64,000 bases of DNA from Shewanella avicenniae (GTDB lineage Bacteria; Pseudomonadota; Gammaproteobacteria; Enterobacterales; Shewanellaceae), in assembly GCF_017354945.1 (NCBI RefSeq), contig NZ_CP071503.1, positions 3,782,001 through 3,846,000 on the forward strand. Reading direction: 5' to 3'. The notes under the pieces were generated by a model that saw only the letters and a program-made list of their open reading frames with translations, ran no database searches and was not told the origin of the DNA. The translations under genes and the position numbers were made by a program. Shown here piece by piece: positions 19,348 to 27,760 of the stretch; positions within the stretch are counted from its first letter, which is position 1; each line of letters starts with the position of its first letter.

Positions 19348-19710
19348 TTAACATGCACTGCTGGCCGACGCATTTTGGCAACAACGGCCGGGACGAAATG
19401 TCATCGCTTGTAAACGTTGCAGCGGTTGCTCAATCAAGTCAGGATTGCCCGCTAACGCGGCTTGCAAGATACCGTGGCACCATGGCGGCAACTGCTCATC
19501 AAAACGATAAAACACCCATTGACCTTGACGCCTATCTTGCAGCAATCCCAACTTACGCAGGTTGGCCAAGTGGCGGGAGACTTTGGGTTGGCTCAAGGCC
19601 AAGGCTTCGGTCAACTCACACACACACAACTCGCCAGAATGCTGGATCAGCAATAGGCTCAATAAGCGTGTTTCATCCGCCAGTGACTTAAAAAAATCCA
19701 AAGGTTGCAC
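19348..19710 (-). CDS. arsR: ArsR family arsenical-responsive repressor
   Basis: A winged-helix repressor of 120 residues. The metalloid-binding motif ELCVCEL sits in the helix expected for As(III)-binding ArsR, followed by the recognition region LALSQPKVSRHLANLRKLGLL and QGQWVFYR. The C-terminus carries extra cysteines (GRCCQN...C). It should repress this operon and release DNA on binding arsenite. I choose the GTG at 19710 because AAGGAG lies six bases upstream; an ATG eight codons earlier has no ribosome-binding site. The first gene of the operon arsR-permease-thioredoxin-GAPDH-arsJ. Confidence 0.92.
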   Translation of the reverse strand: MQPLDFFKSLADETRLLSLLLIQHSGELCVCELTEALALSQPKVSRHLANLRKLGLLQDRRQGQWVFYRFDEQLPPWCHGILQAALAGNPDLIEQPLQRLQAMTFRPGRCCQNASASSAC

Positions 19711-19754
19711 GTGGTACTCCTTGTTATTCGGCATTAAGAAAATCAGCTATCACT

Positions 19755-19806
19755 AAATATATGGCAAGCCGAATATATGGATTTAAGCATATGCGTTTAA
19801 GCATAT
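19755..19806 (-). promoter_or_regulatory. Probable ArsR operator/promoter region
   Basis: Two copies of AATATATGG (19756-19764 and 19772-19780) and two of TTTAAGCATAT (19782-19792 and 19796-19806) lie 45-96 bases upstream of the arsR GTG. ArsR sites are typically AT-rich with short repeats, and autoregulation is usual. No footprint-level match to a known site can be made by eye. Confidence 0.5.
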
Positions 19807-20204
19807 ATAACAAGTTTAGATTGCAGTTTTGTGACCTTGGGAACAGTTGTGATTCAGGAGGAAATTACGCTCACAAAAATTAGTTTGAATACTAAATTAT
19901 CTTCGGTAATTACTTGCCAATTTTTCATCAAAAAATCGCTACAAGTGTAGTGCAATTAGCCATCTCAGCTTGCCATGAACAGTCAAAAATTCAGTGAAAC
20001 AACCACATCAATATATTGTTTATACTGAATATTTACTTTTATTAATGATTTTAACTCTTAAGTAGCTGTTGATATATCAGGCTGTTTAATGAATAATAAC
20101 GCCTCATCAAAATCATTCGAACACTAATTATTTTTATTTAATTAGCCTTCAAATGATTTTGCCTTTAAGCCATCAAACCGACGACTTAAACAGGAGAATC
20201 AGTG
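19807..20204. other. AT-rich divergent intergenic region
   Basis: About 400 AT-rich bases between the ars promoter and the small gene before putP. It contains no open frame I would call. An isolated AGGAGG at 19857-19862 is not followed by a usable start codon. Likely holds the put promoter and a long untranslated leader. Confidence 0.55.
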
Positions 20205-20381
20205 ATGCATGCCAACAACCGTCAGGAGCCCGACAGTTATACGGTTCACCCCCTTTCAGCTCAGCATTTGCAAGAAAAACTCACCTATCTGCTGCAGCTC
20301 AGCTGCTTCTGGCTCGTACTGGGAAGCTACATAGTTCCGCTCTGCAAACAAAAAATTAGCCAAGCGTTAAATCCTCAATAA
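20205..20381 (+). CDS. 58-residue single-span membrane protein before putP
   Basis: A small gene of 58 codons: MHANNRQEPDSYTVHPLSAQ, then a helix-forming QHLQEKLTYLL, then one hydrophobic segment (LLQLSCFWLVLGSYIVPLC, about residues 29-47) and a short basic tail KQKISQALNPQ. AGGAG lies 8 bases before the ATG (5 before an adjacent GTG). The stop codon is 13 bases before the putP start, so the two are surely cotranscribed. I do not recognise the family. Several solute:sodium symporters have a small membrane partner encoded just upstream (DUF4212, DUF485, DUF997 types), and this could be such a partner for PutP; it does not clearly match them. Confidence 0.65.
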   Translation: MHANNRQEPDSYTVHPLSAQHLQEKLTYLLQLSCFWLVLGSYIVPLCKQKISQALNPQ

Positions 20382-20394
20382 CAGGCAAACCCAC

Positions 20395-21888
20395 ATGGAT
20401 TATTCAACCTACATTGCACTGGCCATTTATTTTCTGGTCATGCTGGCGATAGGTCTGTTTGCCTATCGCAACTCTACTGATGATATTTCGGGATACATTC
20501 TGGGTGGACGTAATGTCAGCCCACAAGTAACCGCGCTCTCTGCCGGTGCATCCGATATGAGCGGCTGGATGCTGATGGGCTTACCGGGGGCGATGTTCGT
20601 CCAAGGCTACAGCACCATCTGGATCGCCATTGGCTTGGTGCTCGGTGCGCTGGCTAACTATTTACTGGTGGCGCCAAGGCTGCGGGTTTACACCGTTGAA
20701 GCCGATGATGCGCTGACCCTGCCGGACTTTTTCAGTAAACGATTTGGACTGGAAAACGGTGCAGTGCGGATGATTTCGGCTGCGGTGATTATTCTATTTT
20801 TCACCCTCTACACCTCATCAGGTTTAGTCGCTGGCGGTAAGTTGTTTGAAACCGCCTTTGGCTTGGACTATCAAATTGGCTTGCTGGTTACCGTAAGCGT
20901 TGTGGTGGCCTACACCCTACTGGGTGGCTTTTTAGCGGTGAGCCTGACCGACTTTGTGCAAGGCTGCATCATGTTTGTTGCCTTGGTGTTGGTGCCTTAT
21001 GTGGCATACACCCAGTTTGATGGCCGTGCCGATCTGCTGGCCAACGCCCGCAGCACCATAGATTCCATCGCCAACATGGGCGATATCGGTGTGGTGGCAA
21101 TTATCTCTAGCCTCGCGTGGGGGCTGGGTTACTTCGGTCAACCGCACATAATTGTGAGGTTTATGGCAATCCGTTCAGTGCAAGATATTAAAATCGCGCG
21201 CCACATCGGTATGAGCTGGATGATTGTCACCATTATCGGAGCACTGGCCACCGGCTTAGTCGGCGTGGCCTATGTACACAAATTTGGCTTGGCGCTGAAA
21301 GACCCTGAAACCATCTTTATTGTGTTCTCGCAGATTCTGTTCCATCCGTTAATCACCGGGTTCTTGCTGGCGGCAATTCTCGCGGCCGTCATGAGCACGA
21401 TTTCAAGCCAGTTGTTGGTGTCATCAAGCTCGCTGACGGAAGACGTGTATCGCGCACTGTTTAATAAAGATATCGGCGACAAAAAACTGGTGAACATTGG
21501 CCGTCTGGGCGTATTCGCAGTTGCCGCAGTGGCTACCCTGTTGGCGTTTGATCGCTCAACCAGCATTCTCGACTTGGTTAGTAATGCCTGGGCGGGTTTT
21601 GGTGCCGCATTCGGTCCGTTAGTCTTGCTATCGCTGTTCTGGCACAAAATGAATCACAGCTCAGCCATTGCAGGGATTGTCTCCGGCGCGCTCACCGTGT
21701 TGTTTTGGATTTACGCACCGGTACTGCCCGATGGCAAAACGCTGTCGAGCGTGATGTACGAAATCATCCCAGGCTTTATTGTCAGCGGCATCAGCATAGT
21801 GTTGGTTAGCCATTTTGGCCGCGATCCCTCGCGCGATGTGCAGCAAACGTTTCACGATACGCAAGCAAAGCTACAACAAGCGCGCTAA
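20395..21888 (+). CDS. putP: Sodium/proline symporter PutP
   Basis: A 497-residue solute:sodium symporter, close to the 502 residues of E. coli PutP. Early motifs are YILGGRNVSPQVTALSAGASDMSGWMLMG (split here by meaning: substrate and Na+ site region), then GLPGAMFVQGYSTIW. Later motifs SLAWGLGYFGQPHIIVRFMA and ILAAVMSTISSQLLVSSSSL are strongly PutP-like. About thirteen membrane helices. It imports proline with Na+ for nutrition and osmoprotection. It follows the 58-residue membrane protein by 13 bases and precedes proBA by 75 bases on the same strand. Confidence 0.95.
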   Translation: MDYSTYIALAIYFLVMLAIGLFAYRNSTDDISGYILGGRNVSPQVTALSAGASDMSGWMLMGLPGAMFVQGYSTIWIAIGLVLGALANYLLVAPRLRVYTVEADDALTLPDFFSKRFGLENGAVRMISAAVIILFFTLYTSSGLVAGGKLFETAFGLDYQIGLLVTVSVVVAYTLLGGFLAVSLTDFVQGCIMFVALVLVPYVAYTQFDGRADLLANARSTIDSIANMGDIGVVAIISSLAWGLGYFGQPHIIVRFMAIRSVQDIKIARHIGMSWMIVTIIGALATGLVGVAYVHKFGLALKDPETIFIVFSQILFHPLITGFLLAAILAAVMSTISSQLLVSSSSLTEDVYRALFNKDIGDKKLVNIGRLGVFAVAAVATLLAFDRSTSILDLVSNAWAGFGAAFGPLVLLSLFWHKMNHSSAIAGIVSGALTVLFWIYAPVLPDGKTLSSVMYEIIPGFIVSGISIVLVSHFGRDPSRDVQQTFHDTQAKLQQAR

Positions 21889-21963
21889 GCAACAATCAAT
21901 TCAGGACGACGTCGTCGTCCCCACATTTCCATTTCACTCTTAACTAAGCTCAAAAAGGACGTT

Positions 21964-23112
21964 ATGAACACGCAAGCTAGACAACGTATTGTGCTGAAGG
22001 TTGGCAGTGCATTAATCGCACCTGACCGTCAGGGCTGCAGTTCTCGTTATCTTCTTTCCATCGCCCAATTTATCGTGCGCTGCCGTACCGAGGGCTTTCA
22101 AGTCATTCTGGTGTCTTCTGGTTCCATTGCAGCAGGTGCGCATCGCTTTCCAGTGCAATCGGCAGATAACGCCAGCGATCCACAAGCACAATTAGCGCTA
22201 AAAAAAGCCATGGCGGCCGCCGGCCAAACCGAAATGATGGCCACCTGGGACAAGTTTTTTGATTTTCCCACCGCACAAGTGCTGCTGACCCACGCCGATC
22301 TGCGTGATCGTGAACGCTATTTAAGTATTCGCGACACCCTGTCGACGCTGCTCGACCACGGTATTCTGCCGATTGTGAACGAAAACGATACCGTCACCAC
22401 CGACAAGCTGAAAGTCGGCGACAACGACAATCTGTCAGCCATGGTTGCGGCGGCGGTCGATGCCCGCAGCTTAGTTATCTGCTCTGATATTGATGGCTTA
22501 TTTGATAGCAATCCGCATCTGAATGCTGATGCCAAGCTGATCCCTGAAGTGACCCAAATCGATGCCAGTATTTATGCCATGGCTGGCGGTAGCCACAGTG
22601 ATGTGGGCACCGGCGGGATGATCACTAAGATACAGGCGGCCGAAAAAGCAGTATCCCACGGCATCGATACCTACATAGTCAACGGCTTTAAAGAAGCCAG
22701 TTTTAACGAGCTGCTGCGCGGTAAAAACCCCGGCACCCTGTTCCGTGGCTCTGCCAGCCCAATGTTAGAACGGCTGCATTGGTTTACCCACACAGTACGC
22801 GCCGAAGGCGAAGTCGTGGTGGCTTCCGAAGATGCGGTTCGCAGCGCTGAAGATTGCGTCAACATCAGTAGCAGTGAAGTGCTCGAAGTAAAAGGCACCT
22901 TTGCCGAAGGTGACACCATTGTGCTGTGCAGCGACGATGGCAAACGTCTGGCCAAAGCCCGCAGTAACTACAGCAGCCGTTTATTGAAATTTATCGCCAA
23001 GCAGGACGATTCGAAGCTGATCGACAGCTTTACTCACGACCGCGGCTTAGTTGCGGCGCAAGATATCGCTCTGCTGTCCCCCGATGCTCAACCGCTGGAG
23101 GAAAAATCATGA
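21964..23112 (+). CDS. proB: Glutamate 5-kinase
   Basis: A 382-residue kinase performing the first step of proline synthesis, glutamate to gamma-glutamyl phosphate. The amino-acid-kinase domain has IVLKVGSALIAP at the start, VSSGSIAAG, IVNENDTVTTDKLKVGDND and the GTGGMITKIQAAE motif. The C-terminal PUA domain covers about residues 285-370. AAGGA precedes the ATG. Its stop overlaps the proA start (ATGA), so the two enzymes, which hand over a labile intermediate, are made together. The classic enzyme is feedback-inhibited by proline. Confidence 0.96.
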   Translation: MNTQARQRIVLKVGSALIAPDRQGCSSRYLLSIAQFIVRCRTEGFQVILVSSGSIAAGAHRFPVQSADNASDPQAQLALKKAMAAAGQTEMMATWDKFFDFPTAQVLLTHADLRDRERYLSIRDTLSTLLDHGILPIVNENDTVTTDKLKVGDNDNLSAMVAAAVDARSLVICSDIDGLFDSNPHLNADAKLIPEVTQIDASIYAMAGGSHSDVGTGGMITKIQAAEKAVSHGIDTYIVNGFKEASFNELLRGKNPGTLFRGSASPMLERLHWFTHTVRAEGEVVVASEDAVRSAEDCVNISSSEVLEVKGTFAEGDTIVLCSDDGKRLAKARSNYSSRLLKFIAKQDDSKLIDSFTHDRGLVAAQDIALLSPDAQPLEEKS

Positions 23113-24356
23113 GTTTAATTACCGAATTAGCTAAAAATGCTCACAGTGCTGCCCGTACGTTAGCCGCGCTCGATACTGAGCAGAAAAACCAAGTTTTGAT
23201 GGCAATGAGTGCCGCACTGCGGGCCAATATCGACAGTATTCTCACTACCAACGCAATCGATTTACAGCAAGCCCGCGATGCAGGTTTAGCTGCAGCGATG
23301 ATTGACCGCCTCACCCTCACGCCAGAGCGTATTGAGGCAATGGCGCAAGGGATTGATACCATTGTGGAACTGGACGATCCTGTCGGTAAGCGCCGCGAAT
23401 TATGTGTCCGCCCCAACGGCATCAAGGTCAGTAAGTTAAGCGTACCGCTTGGGGTAGTGTGTATGATTTATGAAGCTCGCCCCAACGTCACCGCTGATGC
23501 AGGTGCGCTCTGTTTTAAAGCTGGCAATGCGGTGATCCTGCGTGGGGGTAAGGAAGCGCTCGGCAGTAGCTTGGCAATTGCTGAAGTACTGCAAAATGTA
23601 TTGCAGCTGTTCAATCTGCCCAAGGCGCTAATCACTGTGGTGCCCGACCCTGATCGCGCATTAATGCTGGAACTGCTGCAACAACGTGACTACATAGATC
23701 TGGTGATTCCCCGCGGCGGAGAAGGCTTGATTAATTTTGTCAGCGACAACAGCAAAATTCCTGTCATTCAGCACTTTAAAGGGGTTTGTCATCTGTATGT
23801 GGATAAAGCTGCGGATGTCGAAAAAGCGTTATACCTGCTGCTGAACGGCAAAACCCAACGCACCGGCGTATGTAATGCACTGGAAGGCTTATTGGTGCAT
23901 AAAGATATCGCCAGCACTTGGTTGCCGATTGCTGCGCAAGCCTTGGCCGATAAAGGTGTGCAGATCAATGCTGACCAACGCAGTGCGGCCTACTTTGACA
24001 ATGCCAATCTGCTCGCTGACGACCAATTCGGCCAAGAGTATCTGCGCCTTGAAATTGCAGTCAAAATGGTGGATTCACTGGATGATGCCATGGCGCATAT
24101 TGCTCAGTTTGGCAGTCACCATACCGAAGTGATCTGCACTGAAGATATTCAAGCCGCCACGCGCTTTCAGCGTGAAGTTGATGCCTCCGTGGTGATGGCC
24201 AATGCCTCTTCTCGTTTTAGCGATGGCGGCGAACTCGGCCTTGGAGCAGAGATTGGCATCGCCACCACCAAACTGCATGCCTATGGCCCGATGGGACTTG
24301 AATCGTTGACCACAGAGAAATATCTGGTGAACGGCCACGGCCAAGTGCGTAACTAA
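23109..24356 (+). CDS. proA: Gamma-glutamyl phosphate reductase
   Basis: A 415-residue NADPH-dependent aldehyde-dehydrogenase-fold enzyme, making glutamate-5-semialdehyde from the ProB product. Motifs include PLGVVCMIYEARPNVTADA, FKAGNAVILRGGKEA, IPRGGEGLI, catalytic cysteine in KTQRTGVCNALEGLLVH and the end GAEIGIATTKLHAYGPMGLE. Length equals the E. coli enzyme within a few residues. GGAGG precedes the ATG inside the end of proB. No terminator is evident before the 300-base gap to purC. Confidence 0.96.
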   Translation: MSLITELAKNAHSAARTLAALDTEQKNQVLMAMSAALRANIDSILTTNAIDLQQARDAGLAAAMIDRLTLTPERIEAMAQGIDTIVELDDPVGKRRELCVRPNGIKVSKLSVPLGVVCMIYEARPNVTADAGALCFKAGNAVILRGGKEALGSSLAIAEVLQNVLQLFNLPKALITVVPDPDRALMLELLQQRDYIDLVIPRGGEGLINFVSDNSKIPVIQHFKGVCHLYVDKAADVEKALYLLLNGKTQRTGVCNALEGLLVHKDIASTWLPIAAQALADKGVQINADQRSAAYFDNANLLADDQFGQEYLRLEIAVKMVDSLDDAMAHIAQFGSHHTEVICTEDIQAATRFQREVDASVVMANASSRFSDGGELGLGAEIGIATTKLHAYGPMGLESLTTEKYLVNGHGQVRN

Positions 24357-24657
24357 CCCGCGCTGGCTTACCTATTGCTGCGGCATTCGGGCTAACCGTT
24401 TGCTGCAGCGAACCCAGTGTTGTGATCCTTGCGCGATCTGCCGCATGGTAAATTAGCGCAAACACGGTAGAATATGCGCCATTCATTCTGTGAAAGGCCG
24501 CTACTGTGACGCTGCTTGCTCTGCATACTTGTTGCGCTGCTCCCTCTGCGAACCTCGTTGCTGCCTGCTCACATTTGCCAGCTTCGCATTTATACCAAAA
24601 CTCCCATAGCGACCGCTGGCTAACTCTCAACCCTACAAAGTCTGAGGAATACTCGTC
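24357..24657. other. proA-purC intergenic region
   Basis: About 300 bases with no credible gene, although long open frames cross it on the minus strand. One PurR-like 16-mer lies near the 5' end. No clear terminator for proA and no unambiguous promoter. Confidence 0.5.
24390..24405. promoter_or_regulatory. Possible PurR operator
   Basis: GGCTAACCGTTTGCTG shares the CGTTTGC half and part of the other half with the gammaproteobacterial PurR palindrome ACGCAAACGTTTGCGT. It is 250 bases before the purC start, further than usual. The match is one-sided and could be chance. Confidence 0.3.
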
Positions 24658-25761
24658 ATGAGTCTTGCTGATTCCGTTCTGGCAGTGAACAACGATCTGC
24701 CAATCCGCACCGACAAACCTGTGCACAGCGGTAAAGTCCGCAGCGTTTACTGGCTCACCGAAGCCGACAGCGCCCGTTTGATTGCCGAGCGCGGTTATGA
24801 TGTGCCTGCCGATACGCCGCTGGCCATCATGGTGATCAGCGACCGTATTTCGGCTTTTGACTGCATCTTCCACGGTGAAGAAGGCTTGCAAGGCATCCCA
24901 GGTAAAGGCGCTGCGCTGAACGCCATCAGCAACCATTGGTTCCAACTGTTTAAAGACAATGGTCTAGCCGATAGCCATATTCTCGAGATCCCACATCCGT
25001 TTGTATGGATTGTGCAAAAAGCGCGTCCAATCAAAGTGGAAGCGATTATCCGCTCTTATATCACCGGTTCAATGTGGCGTGCTTACGCCAAGGGCGAACG
25101 TGAATTCTGTGGCATCACCCTGCCAGAAGGTTTGCAGAAAGATCAAAAGCTGCCTGAGCTGCTGATCACCCCATCTACCAAGGGTATTTTGACAGGTATT
25201 CCGGGTGTACCTGAGCAAGATGATGTCAACATCAGCCGTGCCGATTTAGAAGCCAACTGGCAAGCATTTGGCTTTGAAAAGCCAGAAGATATCGACCTGT
25301 ACGAGAAGCTGCTGAAAGAAGGCTTTGGCGTGATTTCCAAAGCGCTGGCAGATATTGACCAAGTGTTTGTGGATACCAAATTTGAGTTTGGTTATGTCAC
25401 CGATCGCAACGGTAACTCTAAGCTGATTTACATGGATGAAGTGGGCACACCGGATTCATCCCGTATTTGGGACGGCGCCGCCTATCGTGAAGGCAAGATC
25501 GTGGAGAATTCAAAAGAAGGCTTCCGTCAGTTCCTGCTGAACTTCTTCCCTGAGCCAGATATCATGCTAGATAAAAACCGCATGCCTGAGCGTGAAGCGT
25601 TAGCGCGTGATACCGCACTGCCACTGAGCGCGATGATGGACGTATCAAAGACCTATACCGGCGTGGCCGAGAAAGTCACTGGCCGTAAGATTGAGCTGTC
25701 GGCCAATCCTAAAGCGGAAATCGTCGATATCCTCAAAAACCAATATGGGTTAGTGGATTAA
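24658..25761 (+). CDS. purC: SAICAR synthetase (purine synthesis)
   Basis: A 367-residue phosphoribosylaminoimidazole-succinocarboxamide synthase, joining aspartate to CAIR with ATP. Motifs are GKVRSVYWL near the start, [32 protein letters not shown], and [12 protein letters not shown] near residue 265. It is longer than the 237-residue E. coli PurC and matches the longer form found in Vibrio and Shewanella, so a second short PurC elsewhere in the genome is possible. GAGGA lies 9 bases before the ATG. A terminator follows, lying inside the end of the convergent gene. Confidence 0.95.
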   Translation: MSLADSVLAVNNDLPIRTDKPVHSGKVRSVYWLTEADSARLIAERGYDVPADTPLAIMVISDRISAFDCIFHGEEGLQGIPGKGAALNAISNHWFQLFKDNGLADSHILEIPHPFVWIVQKARPIKVEAIIRSYITGSMWRAYAKGEREFCGITLPEGLQKDQKLPELLITPSTKGILTGIPGVPEQDDVNISRADLEANWQAFGFEKPEDIDLYEKLLKEGFGVISKALADIDQVFVDTKFEFGYVTDRNGNSKLIYMDEVGTPDSSRIWDGAAYREGKIVENSKEGFRQFLLNFFPEPDIMLDKNRMPEREALARDTALPLSAMMDVSKTYTGVAEKVTGRKIELSANPKAEIVDILKNQYGLVD

Positions 25762-25784
25762 GCGTTAGCGCTACAAAATACTCA

Positions 25785-26429
25785 TCAATGAAAGGCACTG
25801 ACAGGTGCCTTTGTTATATCTGCCTCGGCACAACTGCCGTTATCCAACTGGGTAAATTCAGGGGTCAACATTAACCACGCCCTAGGCGGTGTACCGAGGC
25901 GATAATACGCAGCGCTCAGGGTGCCACTGGCGGGCATATAGGGCAGCGGTAGCCGCTCAAGATCGGAAAATACCGTCGCGGCTTGGGTCATCTGTTGCAT
26001 CACACTGCAGCCTTGATCGACGGTGCGACTTTTGAGGCTGATAATCCGTTGCCGTTTATCAAAAATCACCTCGATTGCGCCTTCATCCATGATGAAGTTG
26101 GCATTAGCGACACCGCATAACGCATATTGGAGCGGCTTAGAGATGACTAACTGCCCCGCGGCTTGCGCTTCTTGCAGTGTCATATCCAGATGTAATGGCC
26201 CCATGCCGATTTGCTCATCCAACTGCCACAACAACTCGATTCGGCTGCAGTTTGGCACTTCGGCGGTGCTGGTTGGCGTATTAGTCGGTGAAGCGGCGGC
26301 GGGGATGGTATCAGGCGTGAGAGGTGCGAGATCACCTTGGAGGTTAGCAGCCTGCGGCTGAGTGCTATGGGCAGCGCCAATCATTAACAGTGCAAACAGC
26401 GGCAACGCCGCCAGCCAATGACTTTTCAT
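25785..26429 (-). CDS. Exported protein of unknown function
   Basis: A 214-residue protein that I do not recognise. It starts with a signal peptide (MKSHWLAALPLFALLMIGAAHS), followed by a Thr/Pro/Ala-rich linker (residues about 35-60) and a compact region with five cysteines spaced in pairs (VPNCSR, YALCGV, DQGCSV, NGSCAE). It contains GPLHLDMTLQEAQAAG, reminiscent of small periplasmic proteins that sense a ligand, but with no firm family match. The ATG at 26429 has GGAGG four bases upstream. A longer frame would run through the terminator of the upstream gene and is rejected. Its last codons overlap the purC terminator. Confidence 0.75.
   Translation of the reverse strand: MKSHWLAALPLFALLMIGAAHSTQPQAANLQGDLAPLTPDTIPAAASPTNTPTSTAEVPNCSRIELLWQLDEQIGMGPLHLDMTLQEAQAAGQLVISKPLQYALCGVANANFIMDEGAIEVIFDKRQRIISLKSRTVDQGCSVMQQMTQAATVFSDLERLPLPYMPASGTLSAAYYRLGTPPRAWLMLTPEFTQLDNGSCAEADITKAPVSAFH
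25791..25813 (+). terminator. Terminator after purC
   Basis: AAAGGCAC (25791-25798) pairs with GTGCCTTT (25805-25812) around a six-base loop. The stem lies inside the last codons of the convergent exported-protein gene. Confidence 0.7.
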
Positions 26430-26444
26430 CCAACCTCCGAAAAC

Positions 26445-26478
26445 AAAACGGGCAGTACTTAATGATACTGCCCGTTTT
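26445..26478 (-). terminator. Strong terminator after SAH-hydrolase-like gene
   Basis: A perfect 13-bp stem, AAAACGGGCAGTA (26445-26457) with TACTGCCCGTTTT (26466-26478), and an 8-base loop. On the minus strand it ends in TTTTGTTTT, 78 bases after the stop codon of the upstream gene. Confidence 0.9.
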
Positions 26479-26555
26479 ACTATTTCGCCGCCAATCTCTT
26501 TACATTCAGTCACTCAGCGTGCTGTTTTGAGGTAATTAGCCGGCGCGAGAGGCGA

Positions 26556-27662
26556 TTAAAGCGCTTTCATCCAGGCACTTTCTGGCAACAGATACAGCCC
26601 ATTTTCATGGATCGCACCCTCACCCACAATGTGGCCAATACCTGAAGCCATCACTGCTAAGGTCACATCAAACGCATTCAAGCTATCACCATACCCAGCG
26701 GTGAGGTTAAACATAGAACCATCAGCTAACAGGTACAGGGTTTTGTCGCCCAATTGGTAAGCATCCACGTATGGCATTGGCAAGCTATGGCTGGCGTTAG
26801 CTTTTAAGTAAGGCACATCAATCTCTTGCGACACATGACCAACGTTAAGAATAAACGCGCCATCTTTCATGTTATCCAGATGCTGCGCACTCAACACGCC
26901 GTATGCGCCGGTAGCCGTGGCAATCACGTCCGCATGTTTTACCGCTTCAGCCAAATCGACCACAGGCCAGCCATCATATTTGGCTTGCAATGCACGGGCA
27001 GGGTTTAGCTCGGCAATTTCCACTTGGCCGCCATAAGCTTTGGCCGATGCCGCAACCCCTTGGCCCACTAAACCATAGCCAATCACGATCACTTTTTTCT
27101 CGTGCAGGGTCAGGTGAGTAGTTTGGAAGAAGGTGTGCCATGCGGTCAGCCCCACCATATGACGGTTATGCAACCCCTCTTTAACTGGCAGATCGTCCCA
27201 GTTAAAGATCGGATAACGAGGCTCAACGCCGCCCAAACGGTTGATACCTGAGCCAGTCGCTTCCAAGCCGGCAATGATGTTCGGCCCAGTTTCACTCTGA
27301 TGTAAACGGGTGGTCAAATCCGCGCCCATTTCGCACAGATGGGTAGGATTCCACGCCAACGCTTTATCGAAGGAGTCAGACCAATCCGCATCGCTCATAT
27401 CACGCCATGCGTGCGCTTTAGCGCCCTTTTCCACCAAATAAGCCACCACATCATCTTGCACAGTTGTTGGGTTGCAGGTGGTTAAAAACACCTCGGCGCC
27501 TTTATCAAGTATGCCAGCCACCAGCGGTGCCATTTTTAAATCGAGGTGCATATTGCAGGCAAGTTTAATGCCGGTGAGATCTGGCAGCGCAGCAACTGCA
27601 GCGCGAGTACGTGGCATATGCAGAGTGGCCCAAGCCAACTCAGCGGCGAAATCTTGATACAT
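26556..27662 (-). CDS. Divergent S-adenosylhomocysteine hydrolase-like protein
   Basis: A 368-residue relative of SAH hydrolase, shorter than the usual 430-470. The N-terminal ACNMHLDLKMA and TTCNPTTVQDDV, the NAD motif VIGYGLVGQGVAASAKAYG, and ILNVGHVSQEIDV align with the family. By my alignment to the animal enzyme, His55 and Lys186 are kept, but Asp131 (DDGGDLT becomes CEMGADLT), Glu156 (EETTTG becomes LEATGSG) and Asp190 (KFDN becomes GLHN) are replaced, and the C-terminal Lys/Tyr tail that touches NAD is missing. It may bind NAD and a nucleoside-like ligand but not perform the standard reaction. Gammaproteobacteria normally use Pfs/LuxS for SAH. Monocistronic with a strong terminator. 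Confidence 0.8.
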   Translation of the reverse strand: MYQDFAAELAWATLHMPRTRAAVAALPDLTGIKLACNMHLDLKMAPLVAGILDKGAEVFLTTCNPTTVQDDVVAYLVEKGAKAHAWRDMSDADWSDSFDKALAWNPTHLCEMGADLTTRLHQSETGPNIIAGLEATGSGINRLGGVEPRYPIFNWDDLPVKEGLHNRHMVGLTAWHTFFQTTHLTLHEKKVIVIGYGLVGQGVAASAKAYGGQVEIAELNPARALQAKYDGWPVVDLAEAVKHADVIATATGAYGVLSAQHLDNMKDGAFILNVGHVSQEIDVPYLKANASHSLPMPYVDAYQLGDKTLYLLADGSMFNLTAGYGDSLNAFDVTLAVMASGIGHIVGEGAIHENGLYLLPESAWMKAL

Positions 27663-27760
27663 AGATCAGGCTCCAACAACTTTAAAGGCGGCTATTCTAC
27701 CGATTTTAGATAGCAAGTTAAGCGCAGAATCGCCTTGGCAACTATTGAAACCCGATCCCA

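Noticed and set aside
21905-21916. GACGACGTCGTC palindrome between putP and proB
   Set aside because: Twelve perfect bases but GC-simple and with no T-run or neighbouring promoter; not strong enough to call an operator or terminator.
24217-24945. 242-codon minus-strand frame over proA end and purC start
   Set aside because: It lies opposite two certain genes, its codon use follows theirs in reverse, and it has no domain features.
26430-26513. Longer start for the secreted protein at 25785-26429
   Set aside because: It would be translated through a 13-bp terminator stem belonging to the upstream gene; GGAGG supports the later ATG.
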